64,000 bases of DNA from Polychytrium aggregatum. Taxonomy: Eukaryota > Chytridiomycota > Chytridiomycetes > Polychytriales. Below the pieces are notes generated by a model that did no database searches, was not told the DNA's origin, and saw nothing but the letters and a program-made list of their open reading frames with translations. Position numbers and translations under genes: made by a program. Of the stretch, positions 37,148-48,568 are shown one piece after another (position 1 is the stretch's first letter; every line of letters starts with the position of its first letter). The DNA is taken from contig NW_026516206.1 in NCBI RefSeq assembly GCF_025602895.1, positions 310,001 through 374,000 on the forward strand, given 5' to 3'.

Positions 37148-40100
37148 CTACCAGGAGATTCTGGCAATGAGCGACTTGGGACCGTAGGTGCGCACGGCGA
37201 GCTTGCGGAGCTCGTCCATGATGATGATGATCAGGCCAAAGCCCAGGGGCATGAACCAGTACTTGAGAGGGATGGGGCCGCACATGAACAGGTTGTTGAA
37301 GACAGGGGTGTAGACGAAGAGGGCGGCAAAGGCCAGCGAGCAGACCGTGGCCACGAGCAGGTACAGGTTGCGGGTCGGGCCCCAGAAGGGGTTCTGCTGC
37401 AGGATCGAGTTGAAGCGGGTGCGCGAGGCATACATGTTGCCAAACACCTGCATGATCACCAGCGAGACAAAGTACACCGAGTTGCCCGAATTGAGGGCCG
37501 TCTGGAAGTTGGCCTGCGAGATGGTCACGCCGTTGGGGAACACAATCGGATCGTTGACGAGGTTGCCGTACTGCAGAAGGTAGTCCTTGAAGCCGACGCC
37601 AACGGACTCGGTCATGTAGGTCGAGAACATGATGTGGGCAAAGATGGCCTGCATCAAGCCGATAAACAGGTAGACGTGGCCGAACATCTGGACGTTGACG
37701 AGCTTCTCGGTCTTGGGGTTGCGGGGCGGGCGGGTCATGACGTGGCGCTCCGGAGACTCATAGATCAAGGCCACAGAGGGGAAGACGTCGGTGATGCAGC
37801 AGATGACAAGATCGAGGGCAGCGTTGAGGGGAAGGGGGATGCCGAGGAAGATGGCAAAGAGCACGGGCCACAGCTCGGACCAGGTACCGCACGGAATCAG
37901 GTACATGATGACCTTCTTGACGTTGTCGAAGCACAGACGGCCACTCTCGATGCCCGAGATGAGCGAAGAGAAGTTGTTGTCGATCAGGACCAGCGAGGCA
38001 GACTCCATGGCGACTTCGGAGCCGCCGCCCATGGCAACACCGACATTGGCGGCCTTGAGAGCAGGCGAGTCGTTGACACCGTCGCCGGTGACAGCAACAA
38101 TCTCCTCGCGCTTCTTGAACTCCTCGACGATCTGCAGCTTCTGTTCGGGAGAGGTACGGGCAAAGACAAGCTCCTGGTAGCTGCAGATCTTGTCCCAGTC
38201 GCTGTCGGTCAGGCCGCCGAGTTCAGACCCAGAGATGACGATGGCACGGCCGTCCTCTTCGATTTCTTCGATGTTGGGGCGCAGGTAGGTGATCTTCTTC
38301 TCGGCCTTGGTCTTTTCTTCGCCGACGGGAGTGGCAGTAGGCTTGGAGCGCGAGAAGATACTGAAGATGGACTTCTTCTGGGGCTTTTCGACCTTCTTGA
38401 CTCGGTTGACGGCGTTGGGGAGGCTGGCCACGGTGTCGACCTTGAGGGCAGTGATGATGCCAACATCGCGGGCAATGGCAACAGCAGTGGACGAAAAGTC
38501 GCCAGTCACCATGGCCACACGGATGTGTGCCTTGCGGCAGGTCTCGACAGTACCGCGAGTCTCGGGTCTGGGAGGGTCGACGATGCCGAGCAGTCCAACG
38601 AGGGTGAGGTCGTTGATCGAGTCATAGGCAAAGGGCTCGAGGCCGTCCTGGACCTGGGCGGCAGCCTGCAGCTTCTGGGCATCGATGTTCTTGTAGGCGA
38701 CGGCAATGACACGCTTGCCCTGGCTGGCCCAGTCGAGCTGAGCAGACTGGATGAGCTGGCGGACGTCGGCAAAGGGAACGACTTTGCCGTCGGGGGTCAG
38801 GGCCTTGGTGACGTTGGCAAAGAGGATGTCGGGGGCGCCCTTGATGAACAGGGTGGTGCCGGCGAGCTCGGGGATGGGCGACTCTTCAAAGTCCTGGATG
38901 GTCAGCATCCACTTGTTGCGGCTGTTGAAGGGAATGGCAAAGATCTTCTTGAAGGCACCGCGGATGTTGGTAACAGAGCCGAGGCCCTCGGCATACTTGA
39001 GAACAGCAACATCGGTGGCATCGCCCGAGGCCAGGCGCTTGCTCAGCTCAACGGTGTCGGGATCCTGGAACTTGGCATCGCAGCACTGGGCAATAACGTG
39101 GTGCAGGAGGCTGGTGATGTTGTTGGAGGGCTTGGTGGTCGAGTCGCCGCAGATGCTGACGGTGGTGACGGTCATCTTGTTCTGGGTCAGAGTGCCGGTC
39201 TTGTCGGTGCAGATGACGGAGACGGCGCCGAGGGTCTCGATGGTGGTCAGGTGCTTGACGAGGACGTTCTGTGGTGGCCGATTGGGGACAGCGTTAGTTG
39301 TACAATCAGCCAGCGTCTGCATAGAAACACGGCAGCGTGCATGTATACAGAGATGGCATGGCAGAGAGATCGGGCCGAGCCAAGTGCATGGCGAGCACCA
39401 CTTGTGGGAATGCTGGGGAGCGCGTCGCGAAGCCAGAGACATACCTGCTTGGCCATTCTGCGGGCAATGACGCCGAGGGTGACGGACATGCAGATGGGAA
39501 GACCCTCAGGGACGAAGGCGACAATGATACCGCAGAGGTTGCCGAGCATGCCGATCAAATCAAACTGGGGCTGGGGCTGCTTATCCAGCACAAAGGCCCA
39601 GACAAGCATGCAGATGGCACCGCAACTAAAGGCAACCGTGGCGACAAAGGCGACAAAGTACATGACTTCCTTCTGAAGGAGGGTTTTCTCGACCTTCTTC
39701 TTGGCAGTAAGGGTGGCAATCTGGCCCATCATGGTGTTGTCGCCGGTGAAGACAACGACGGCCTTGCCGCTGCCATTGACAACGGAGGTGCCCATGAAAG
39801 CAACGTTGCGGGTTTCGGTGAAGGAAGGGTCAGTGCACGAAGTGTTGCCTCTGACGGCAATGGCCTCGCCGGTGAGGATGGAGCGATCAAAGGACAGATC
39901 GCCCGAGCACTCGATGATACGACAGTCGGCGGGAACCTTGGCGCCGAGCTTGAGCTCGATGATATCGCCGGGAACGACTTGGCCGGAGGGGATGACAACG
40001 GACTTGCCATCACGAATGACAGTGGCGTCCTGGGCGAGGAGGTTGTGGATCTTCTTCATGACCGAGTTGGACGAAAAGTCTTGCCAGGCGTAGAAGACAC

Positions 40101-40653
40101 CTTGGAAAAGGATGACGACCAAGAGAAGGATGACCAGGGCGAGGTTGTAAACACTCGGGGCCTGGTTGTCGAGCTGAGGGAGGGGCCAGTAGGAAAGGAA
40201 GATGATAAAGGCGGCACACCACATGAGGAAGCAAAAGCCACCAAAGAAGAAGCTGAGGAGCTTGAGGACCTGGTTCTCACGGACGGGAGTAATGGTGTTG
40301 GGGCCCTCGAACTTGAGCTTCTGGGCAGCGACGGCGCTCAGGAGGCCGCCGTCCTGGGGAGGACGGGCTCCGAGACGGACATACAAGTCCGGGAGAGGGA
40401 TCGAGTGGCTGTCCTCCTTCTTCCAGTCCTTGCTGCCCTTGGCGGCCTGGGCCTTCTTCTTGGCAGGGTTCTTGATCTCGACGGAGATGGTGCGGAAGAC
40501 AGGGATGATTTCCATGGTGGGCTCGCGGGTAGCAGGCAGCCCGAAGGCACCGCTGGTGCTGGTGCGGCTCTTGGTGGCAATCTGACGCGAGTCAGATGGA
40601 CTGCCAGTGTTATTGGACTCCAAATCGGTGGAAGTAGAAGCAAGCGGGGCCAT
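37148..40653 (-). CDS. P-type cation ATPase, type II (closest to Na+/K+-, H+/K+-type IIC)
   Basis: Two exons (40653-39445 and 39268-37148) give about 1,109 residues. Exon 1 has an Ala/Ser/Thr-rich cytosolic tail, a short Lys-rich motif, M1-M2, the actuator domain with the dephosphorylation loop LTGEA (Glu kept, usual Ser replaced by Ala), and M3-M4 ending in FVPEGLP. Exon 2 opens with the phosphorylation site DKTGTLTQN. It then has KGAPD and the hinge TGDGVNDSPALKAANVGVAMG. M5 reads IPCGTWSELWPVLF and M6 CCITDVFPSVALIYESPE. M7-M10 and a short tail follow. Overall organisation fits IIC pumps. The M5/M6 ion-site sequence differs from animal Na+/K+-ATPases, so the ion cannot be assigned. No beta subunit is in the window. 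A highly charged linker (KKVEKPQKKSIFSIFSRSK) interrupts the P/N region. Confidence 0.9.
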
Positions 40654-42677
40654 GGCTGGGTTGGGTGTTGGGGGCAGCTTGAGGTAGCATACGATTCACC
40701 AGACCAGGCTTCCAGACTATGGAGATGGGGGAGCAGGGACTGGATGGCGGGGAAGTGGTCCATTTATCGTTTTCCGGGTGTGCCGAGCGCGGGAGCCAGA
40801 AGCAAACTTTTTTTTTTCCCAGCGAGCATACACTTGCGGCCTGGCCCGCGCCTTCGCTCTCAATCTGCCGAGTGAGCCGAGTGCGCTGGGCAAGCCGATA
40901 CGAGCGGCATTCCCACACTTCCTTTCCCATCCAGACCGTTCCACCGGCACCTCGGGCGGCGCGAGTTGATTTGCTGGAATTCGGGCGTGTTTGTTGCAGG
41001 ACCCGGCCGGGACAGGACGACCAGGCGGCCTGGAGGGCAGACACGAGGTCGGCCCAAGTGGGATGAAAGGGTTTGGGACGACGACGACCTTGCTTGCGTC
41101 TGGCGGGCCGGCGAACGAGGCAGCCGCCGTGGCTCGCGCCGAATTCCGGCCAATCGGCGACGCCCCTGGATGGCCCAATTCGAGCCAATCCGAAAAATCC
41201 GCCGCGCGTTTGCCGCAGGGTGCCGATGCGATTGGCGGGATATCATCACGGGAGACAGCGACAACGCGTGCGGGTGCAGCCAGAGTGTGGCTGCCAGGGA
41301 ACGCGCCTGTTGGCAATAAGGAGTGGCCGCAATTCCGACCAACCAGCACCGGAGGGGGAGACGCGTCTGCTGGGAACAAGCGATGCACGACAACAGGGGC
41401 GAGCAGCGATAGAGATGGCCGAGGCGATGAAGCGAGGACATGCGCTGCAGCGGAGTGGGCAAGAGTGGGCAAGAGTGAGCCGGGCGGGCATGGGATACCG
41501 AGCCCAACGCGGGCGATTGGGTGAAAAAGGGCGTGCAAAGTGGCGGGGAAGCGCGGCGAACAGGCAGGTGGCGAGAACGAAAGCACATGAGGGGTGAGGG
41601 GACCGCCAGAGTGGCGAGCTCCGCGAGCAAGGGTGTGGGAACGGGACGGGTACTGCTCTCGCGCCGGATTGATCGATGGCGCTTGGCGTCGCTTTGGGGA
41701 CCAGGGTGCTCCGTCATGCCGGCCGATGCAGGACGCGGGAGCGAGGTAGATCCCCAGTTTCATGGACCCTGCGAGTCAGTCGTGCGTGGTCTGGAGCAGC
41801 GCGATGGTAATCCGACATCATTATGCCTCGGCGTGTGCGAAAGCGATCGTATGATTGCTCAGGCAATCATCGGGTCCCACAACTTCAATCAACAAACATA
41901 TTCCCGCATATCGCCGCATCCTCGTCCGCATATGATCTCCACCTGGTTCCGAGTAGAGTCAACAGTCGGAACACGGCGACCGGCGAGTATTGGGATGTCG
42001 AGGAACGAGCAGCAATGGCGAGTCTCGGTACCATGAACCTACCTTGGCGACCCTGGTTGTGCCGCTCTATTCATGCTGGAGTAGTAGATTTGATGGAAAT
42101 GGCATCTTGCCAACAACGCCTCGGCTTGGACCAAGTAACATGCTCATCTGGGTGAGATCCATACGTCTCGGGAGGGGGGACGCTCTGGCGATTTAAAAGA
42201 CATTTCTCAGGGAAGCCGGCGCCGCCGGCCCGGACCACTGCGCCGAAGCAACGTCACTGGAATGGACAGTCAAATAGGTCAGTGGCGTCGCATATCCAAC
42301 TCAAAAGCAAGGGCCGCTACTGTGCATATGTGCTTGCGGATCACAGGACGTCCCCGCCGGGCTGTTGCCAGGGTGCGATGAGGCAAGCGCGGGGCTCGAA
42401 TAGGCTTCAGCCCCCATTGGCCAGTATTCGTCCGGGTCAAACAGCTGGGTCCTTGGGAACTCGCCCGGACGAGCTTGCGGACGAATGCCTGACCCGGAGT
42501 GACGAAGCTGCGATTGAAGGGCGAGGGATTGAACCGGGCCGGACAGAGTCTCCAAACGAACTTGCTTTCGATGAGGTAACACATGCATCGACAGCTAGCC
42601 GCCTCGCACCGACGAACATGGTTCGGATACACGCGATGCATTCCGAACCAAACGGGTTGTCCCATGCTTGTTACAGC
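40654..42677. other. Long GC-rich intergenic region
   Basis: About 2 kb without a supportable gene. Long overlapping frames on the minus strand (for example 40717-41763) run through GC-rich DNA next to the ATPase promoter and show no domain. A nine-T run lies near 40809-40817. Beyond about 41800 the composition becomes less GC-rich. Confidence 0.5.
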
Positions 42678-42689
42678 GTTCCCGTTTTG

Positions 42690-42872
42690 AGCCGAGGTGG
42701 TCATCACCATTAACAATGCGTCATGGCGACAGGGCAAGGGCTATGCATCCAGTCTCAAGAGGCAGCGATTTGCCAAGTACTTTGAGCAGTGCATGTCGAT
42801 TGTGGAGACCGGAGAGCGACCCACATCTTCACTCGGAGGCGATCTGTTTATTGCATATGGCATTGTTGGACG
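42690..42872 (+). pseudogene. Internally deleted Fanzor fragment (second copy)
   Basis: The frame starting at 42697 reads NNASWRQGKGYASSLKRQRF, then AKYFEQ, SIVETGERP and GGDLF. It closely matches two separated blocks of the Fanzor at 7848-10220: the NASWRQGKGYASS block (about 9850-9930) and the SIVEIGERP block (about 10160-10190). The roughly 230 nt between them in the long copy, holding the Glu, zinc ribbon and RuvC-III regions, are missing. Similarity continues a little beyond the ORF end (GATCTGTTTAT, GACGCAAGC). Upstream, GTTCCCGTTTT at 42678-42688 resembles the element's terminal repeat. No other Fanzor sequence was seen around it, so this is a relic or a short non-autonomous derivative. 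Confidence 0.85.
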
Positions 42873-43155
42873 CAAGCCATCGCCCCCACAGAGTGCTTTC
42901 TCGCCTCTGCGGATCGCTCCAGCTGCGGGGCGATATCCGGCAGCACCAGCCCAAGTATTCATCCGTGGATCATGGCGAAACGCGTCAAACTCCGATTGAG
43001 TCTGTGGGGCATGTTGCGGATGCTGGGTCCCCAAGTCGAAACGGAGAAATGATTTGAAATGGCGGCTGTTCGGATTGCACCGCTCCGCAAAAGCATTTCT
43101 GTTCTGGGGTTCTGCTCGATCCTCGCTTCGACTCCATCACCCCATCCATCCTGCC
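42873..43155. other. Short spacer before the DUF427 gene
   Basis: Under 300 nt. No gene; probable DUF427 promoter. Confidence 0.4.
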
Positions 43156-43639
43156 ATGCCAACTGCAACCTGGAACGGCGTCGGTATGCTCCGCACAGCT
43201 TGGTGGCTCGAGTCTCCATGAGTGGTATCTAAATGACCCTATTTCTGGGGGCCAGTCATCGCCCAGTCCGACCAGTTCGAGACTGTCGAGGGAAACATCT
43301 ACTTCCCCGTCGACTCGCTCGACAAGCAATACATCAAGCCGTCGACGACCCAGACCGTCTGCTCCTGGAAGGGAGGTTCGTTGCGCTTGTCTGTGTATGC
43401 ATTTCAGTTGTAGCAATATCCTGTCCGTCTTGTCTGTCTTGTCTGTCTCCGGAATCATTGACGGAAGCGGATGTCTCTGGTGCGTTCTCGGTGCAGTCGC
43501 AAGCTACTATACCCTCGTCGTGAAGGGCAAGGAAAACCCAGACGCCGTCTGGTTCTATGCCGACCCCAAGCCAGCAGCCAAGAACATTGCCGGGCATGTT
43601 GCCTTCTGGAAGGTTGGTAGAGGAGTGGCCCAGGTGTGA
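43156..43639 (+). CDS. DUF427 domain protein
   Basis: Three exons (43156-43183, 43256-43375, 43497-43639) splice in phase to a ~96-residue protein. It starts MPTATWNGVVIAQSDQFETVEG, continues NIYFPVDSLDKQYIKPSTTQTVCSWKG, and then VASYYTLVVKGKENPDAVWFYADPKPAAKNIAGHVAFWK. The TxxxCxWKGxAxYY signature and the DPKPAAxxIxGHVAFW block are hallmarks of DUF427, a small single-domain family of unknown biochemical function found in bacteria and fungi. The reading frame ends a few residues after FWK with an unusual tail (VGRGVAQV). A further small exon cannot be excluded. The length is typical for the family. Confidence 0.9.
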
Positions 43640-44092
43640 GCCTGGGCATTTTCTATTCCTTTGCGTCTACGATAGAGCGGAGCGCCCAGACCATCGACAG
43701 GCGGTGGTGATTTGAATCGCTGTGAAAACCTGGCACGCCGTAGGCTGAAGAAGGTAGCACTGACCTTACCATGTATGTTCTATCGATGCCGCAGGGGGTG
43801 ACTGTGACTCCCTGAACCACTGCGATAGCCAGGGTTTCGGCCAGTCATTTCCCTCCAAATAGCCTTCGCCTCGACCAGAAAGCAGGCGTCGATGCTGTTT
43901 TGCTGGCGGAATAGGTGTCCCGTTTCGATACCTGATCTCCAATACTTGATCTCCAATAAATTCGTCAGAGTTTTAAGCTTGCCATGGCGAGCCGTTTTGC
44001 AGGAGGAAGAGGGCTGGGTGCATCCGTTCGCGGCGCTGCAAGGAGAGCGCCCCTTTGTCTCGCATCTCCCTGCTCGACCAAACCCAACGGCG
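43640..44092. other. Spacer between DUF427 and TEN1-like genes
   Basis: No gene is supported. It contains TGTCCCGTTT at 43916-43925, matching the first ten bases of the mobile element's right terminal repeat. Otherwise it is unremarkable. Confidence 0.45.
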
Positions 44093-44724
44093 ATGAACAC
44101 ACCAAGACAGGCGGCGCAGATCGTCCACATCGACGAGATTGCCCAGCGCCTCGATGAGCTGGCCGGACAGTCCGTCCGAGTCGTTGGAAGGCAAGCCTCG
44201 CTGTGCCTTTCTCTTCGCACCCGCGGCATACTGCGTGTTGTCAAGCCCCATCCGTGGCGAATCGAGCGAAGCGAATGCCTTGGAGTGCTTTGAGCCAACC
44301 CTTCGCCTCTGCCCTCTCCACTGGCTGTGCAGGATCTCCAAGATCGATCCTATGAGCAACCTGCTGGTTCTGGAGCGCCGTACCGCCACGCTGACCGTCC
44401 GAACCGATCTCGTTGGCGATGCGGCCCCCTTGCGCGAGCGGATGCTGATCCAAGTCATTGGCAATCTCGAGATGGTGGGTGTTCGACCAGAGCCCAGCAT
44501 GGCCAAGATGGTGCTGGTAGACGTCAGCGATCTGTCGTTCAAGAGCTCGCACGATCGCACTGGATCTAACCAAGCTCTTCATCGGCCAGGGGACTCACTG
44601 CACCGCTCATGTGGACGCAAAGATCATCCGCAATGTCGACGGACTGGATCTCGATCTTTGGGAGAGTGCCGTCGAAATGCGACGACGGTTTCTCATGCAA
44701 GAAGAGCAGGAACTTGCTGCCTGA
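44093..44724 (+). CDS. TEN1: TEN1-like OB-fold subunit of the CST telomere complex
   Basis: Exons 44093-44190, 44333-44474 and 44590-44724 join in phase to a 124-residue protein, almost the same length as human TEN1. The sequence contains QSVRVVGRISKID, LERRTATLTVRTDL, MLIQVIGNLEM and GTHCTAHVDAKIIRNVDGLDLDLWESAVEMRR. This follows the OB-fold plus C-terminal helix pattern of TEN1, where a residue block like ARVLxxVEGMNLxLLExAI ends the fold. TEN1 binds STN1 and CTC1/CDC13 to protect telomere ends and assist lagging-strand fill-in. The first intron uses a GC donor (AAG|GCAAGC). TEN1 is poorly conserved, so this rests on fold pattern and length rather than strong identity. Confidence 0.7.
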
Positions 44725-45305
44725 GCAGCCTTCCCCCCTCCCAGAACGAAGTCGAGCTCCAATGCCAAACAACTGTACATAGCACAATATCCGACGGTGT
44801 GGGGCCGTCAGCAGCATTTCCATTCTCTGCGAGTTACTTTCGACCGATGCCATGCGATACAATATATTTGCATCGCCAGCGCACATTGTTTCGGGAAGTC
44901 GGAGGGCGCTTCAGGTCCTTGCCCGTGGAGTGCACCGTAACGAACGGCGAGATGAACAGAGCGAACAAACGAATGTGGATCTGGGATGTGCTGACAGAGG
45001 CACATCCACATCCACATCCACATCCACATCCACATCCACATCCACATCCACATCCACATCCACATCCACATCCACATCCACATCCACATCCTCATGCGCT
45101 CTCACATGCACCCGCAGGATCCACCAAATTAAGCGGCTGCGCCACATCCTCCGTGACTGCGCAAGGCTGGCTCCTCGCCGCTGCCTCGTCCTTTTCTTTT
45201 TCGGCCACGGCCTTGCTCTCGCTGTCGGCTGTTGTCGAAGGGTCGTTCGTCCTGCATCCGCCATCGCAACACTCTCGCGCAATAGAGATTTTTGACAGAG
45301 TCGCC
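44725..45305. other. TEN1-SDH1 spacer with hexamer array
   Basis: No gene is supported. The notable content is the (CCACAT)n array at about 45000-45092 and SDH1 promoter sequence after it. Confidence 0.55.
45000..45092. repeat. (CCACAT)n hexanucleotide array
   Basis: About 15 nearly perfect copies of CCACAT in tandem. It would encode a His-Pro repeat on the plus strand or an Asp-Val or Met-Trp repeat on the minus strand, but the surrounding sequence is non-coding. It is the longest short-unit array in the window. Confidence 0.95.
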
Positions 45306-48300
45306 ATGTTCCGCTTTGCTGCCGCCTCCATGGCCAGACCCTTCGTGGTAAGGATATTGTGTGTGCATGCGTCCGGTCCAGGCGTTGTGCCGTATCGCTC
45401 GCCGCATCGGATGCGGCTGGTGCATCATCATCTGCCAATGACGAGCGGACATCCATCTGACACTATGGCGGCATCATTGCTCATGCATCAGGTCCCTCAA
45501 GGTACGAGTCTGACACGCGCGTGGCCGTGATAGCGCCAATGATGTCCAATAGAGGCGATATCTGATCCACATCGCCGTTGCATACCCTGGGCCGAGTGTG
45601 GCTACTACAAGGGCTGGTCTCTGTCCATCCTGGCCCGTGCCATCTCGATCATTTGCGCAGAAGAGTGCGCACACATCGCAGAAATACCACGGATCTGGGT
45701 CTAACCCTCGCGCATCGGTGTCTGCTTGCTGGCCCGTTGCCACCATGCTCCAGTCCAGTTCCGCTCGTTCTCTCAATCTCTGGCTGCCCGACGAATCCTC
45801 TCTAGCCAGCCTCTCCGCAGCTCCACCTCCCAGGTCCGCACATCGAGACTTGCTTTGCTTGTGCTGCATTATCAGCCAGGCCCCCTGTAGATCGAGCGCG
45901 TCGCCACCATTGCTCATTCATCTGCATGACGCCTCGACTATTCACAACCCCATACAGGGCGCCCAGGGCGGCTCCTACCAGTTCATCGATCACACCTACG
46001 ACGCGATCGTCATTGGCGCCGGTGGTGCTGGTCTTCGCGCTGCCTTCGGTCTTGCCAAGGATGGATTCAAGACGGCGTGTATCTCGAAGCTGTTCCCCAC
46101 TCGATCCCACACCGTTGCGGCTCAGGGCGGCATCAACGCCGCTCTCGGCAACATGACCGAGGACGACTGGCGATGGCATATGTACGACACCGTCAAGGGT
46201 TCCGACTGGCTAGGTTAGCACATGCGCATCCCTTCTGGTTGCATCAGTATTGCTGTCCTGGGCGTGTTCGTCCCGACATGATACTCGTCCTCGCCTGTCA
46301 CTCGCTTTCTCCCACATGATCGCACCATGCGGTGCAGATCGGCTGTGGCCATAACTCATCCATTCGTGGAACACTCATATAGGTGACCAGGATGCCATCC
46401 ACTACATGTGTCGCGAGGCTCCCCAGACCGTCATCGAGCTCGAGCACTACGGCGTTCCGTTCTCGCGTACCGAGGAAGGCAAGATCTACCAGCGTGCTTT
46501 CGGTGGTCAGTCCCTCAAGTTCGGCAAAGGCAAGTACATTGGACAGCCCGGGCGGAAATGGTAGCCTCGAGCGTATCGGAGCTGGCAACATTAGCTCTTG
46601 TGTCGCAGAGCATTTGCTGGAAAGTGGCTGTCTTCGAACGTGCCCACCCTCTGCAAGCACGTTCATCAAATCATGTGGCAGATACGGAAGCAAAAGTGGA
46701 GAGTGGTGCGGCTGGTTGAGGACAGCCGCAGGGAGGATCCCGCCTAAGAAGTCGAGCGGAAAACTCAACAGGCCCCGCGTGAGAATCACCTGTGCCTTGG
46801 CGGCCGAGCATTAGTCCTCGCTGACCCTTTCTGGCTCGTTTTCCAGGTGGCCAGGCTTACCGCTGCGCTGCTGTTGCTGACCGCACGGGCCACGCCCTGC
46901 TGCACACCCTCTATGGCCAGTCCCTCCGATACGATACCACCTTCTTTATCGAGTACTTTGCTCTGGATCTGATCATGGAGAACGGTGAGTGCTCAAGCCC
47001 AAACTCACTCGACTCTCTTCTGTCTATGCATGGCTATTACCATGCTGCATACGCGACCGCGAACTGACTGTCGGTCGATTGCCTGCCATCTCCATAGGCG
47101 AGTGCCGCGGTGTCGTCGCCCTCAACATGGAGGACGGTACCCTGCATCGTTTCCGTGCCCACAAGACCGTCCTTGCCACCGGCGGCTACGGACGTGCCTA
47201 CTTCTCGTGCACTTCGGCCCACACCTGCACCGGTGACGGCAACGCCATGGTTGCTCGCGCTGGCTTGCCCCTCCAGGATCTCGAGTTTGTCCAGTTCCAT
47301 CCCACTGGTATCTACGGCGCTGGCTGTCTCATCACCGAGGGTGCCCGTGGTGAGGGTGGCTACCTTCTCAACTCCGAGGGCGAGCCCTTCATGGAGCGCT
47401 ATGCCCCCACCGCCAAGGATCTCGCCTCGCGCGACGTCGTCTCCCGCAGTATGACCATCGAGATCCGCGAGGGCCGTGGTGTCGGACCCAACAAGGACCA
47501 CATCTTCCTGCAGCTCAGCCATCTCGCCCCCTCGGTCCTGCACGAGCGTCTGCCCGGTATTTCCGAGACCGCTGCCATCTTTGCCGGTGTCGACGTCACC
47601 AAGGAGCCCATCCCCGTCCTGCCCACTGTCCACTACAACATGGGCGGTATCCCCACCCGCTACACCGGTGAAGTCATCGACTACCGTAACGGCCAGGACC
47701 ACGTCGTGCCCGGGCTCTATGCTGCCGGTGAGGCCGCCTGTGTCTCTGTGCACGGCGCCAACCGTCTCGGTGCCAACTCGCTTCTCGACATTGTTGTCTT
47801 TGGCCGCGCCTGTGCCAACCACATCAAGGAGACTCTGAAGCCCGACACCCCTCACCGCCCTCTTCCTGCCGATGCCGGCGCTGCCACCGTGGCCAACCTC
47901 GACAAGGTCCGCTACGCCAGCGGCGCTGTTCCCACTGCCGATATCCGCCTCAAGATGCAGCGTGTCATGCAGAACAACGCCGCCGTCTTCCGTGTCGAGG
48001 AGAGCTTGCAGGAGGGTGTCAAGCTGATTGATGAGGTTGCTGCCCTGATGCCCGACGTCAAGACTACCGACCGTGGCATGATCTGGTAAGTGGCGTGCCA
48101 TGCACCCCCAGGTGCTGTTACGGGCAATGCCGGTGCGGATCCGGCTGCTTCTGCCGATTGGATTCTCATTGGCCACCTCAATCCATGACAGGAACACCGA
48201 TCTCGTCGAGACCCTTGAGCTCCAGAACCTGATGACCAACGCCGTGCAGACCATGCACTCCGCTGCCGTCCGCAAGGAATCCCGTGGTGCCCACGCTCGC

Positions 48301-48568
48301 ATGGACTACAGCGTAAGTGGCGCCGTTTACATCTTCTGCTCGCGGCTTGCTTTGGTCGTTATTGTGGTGCCATCCTCATGTTGCTCACATGCTTTCTCGC
48401 AATCCGTCGCTCGTGCAGACCCGTGACGACACCAACTGGATGAAGCACACCATCTCCCGCCACAATGTCGAGACCGGCAAGGTTGACCTGGAATACCGCC
48501 CTGTCATCATGGACACCCTCGACGAAAGCGAGTGCAAGACCGTCGCTCCCGTCGCCCGTGTCTACTAG
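45306..48568 (+). CDS. SDH1: Succinate dehydrogenase flavoprotein subunit, mitochondrial
   Basis: Complex II subunit that oxidises succinate to fumarate in the TCA cycle. Exon 1 (45306-45347) is [15 protein letters not shown] likely second exon (45759-45833) adds an import-type presequence ([17 protein letters not shown]), joining in phase. The mature part starts near 45958 ([33 protein letters not shown], the FAD-binding motif). The covalent-FAD His lies in [16 protein letters not shown]. Later exons carry [43 protein letters not shown] and the active-site [15 protein letters not shown]. They also carry [25 protein letters not shown], then AHARMDYS and the C-terminus [10 protein letters not shown] (TAG at 48566-48568). 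Everything needed for activity is present. Confidence 0.96.

Noticed and set aside
37634-39676. 680-codon plus-strand ORF
   Set aside because: Exactly antisense to the P-type ATPase exon 2; long only because of GC-rich codon use. No domain.
39337-40875. 512-codon plus-strand ORF
   Set aside because: Antisense shadow of ATPase exon 1.
40717-41763. 348-codon minus-strand ORF upstream of the ATPase
   Set aside because: GC-rich promoter DNA open in several frames on both strands; no recognisable motif.
45000-45092. Interstitial telomere sequence
   Set aside because: CCACAT is not the CCCTAA-type telomere unit.
47037-48302. 421-codon minus-strand ORF
   Set aside because: Antisense shadow of SDH1.
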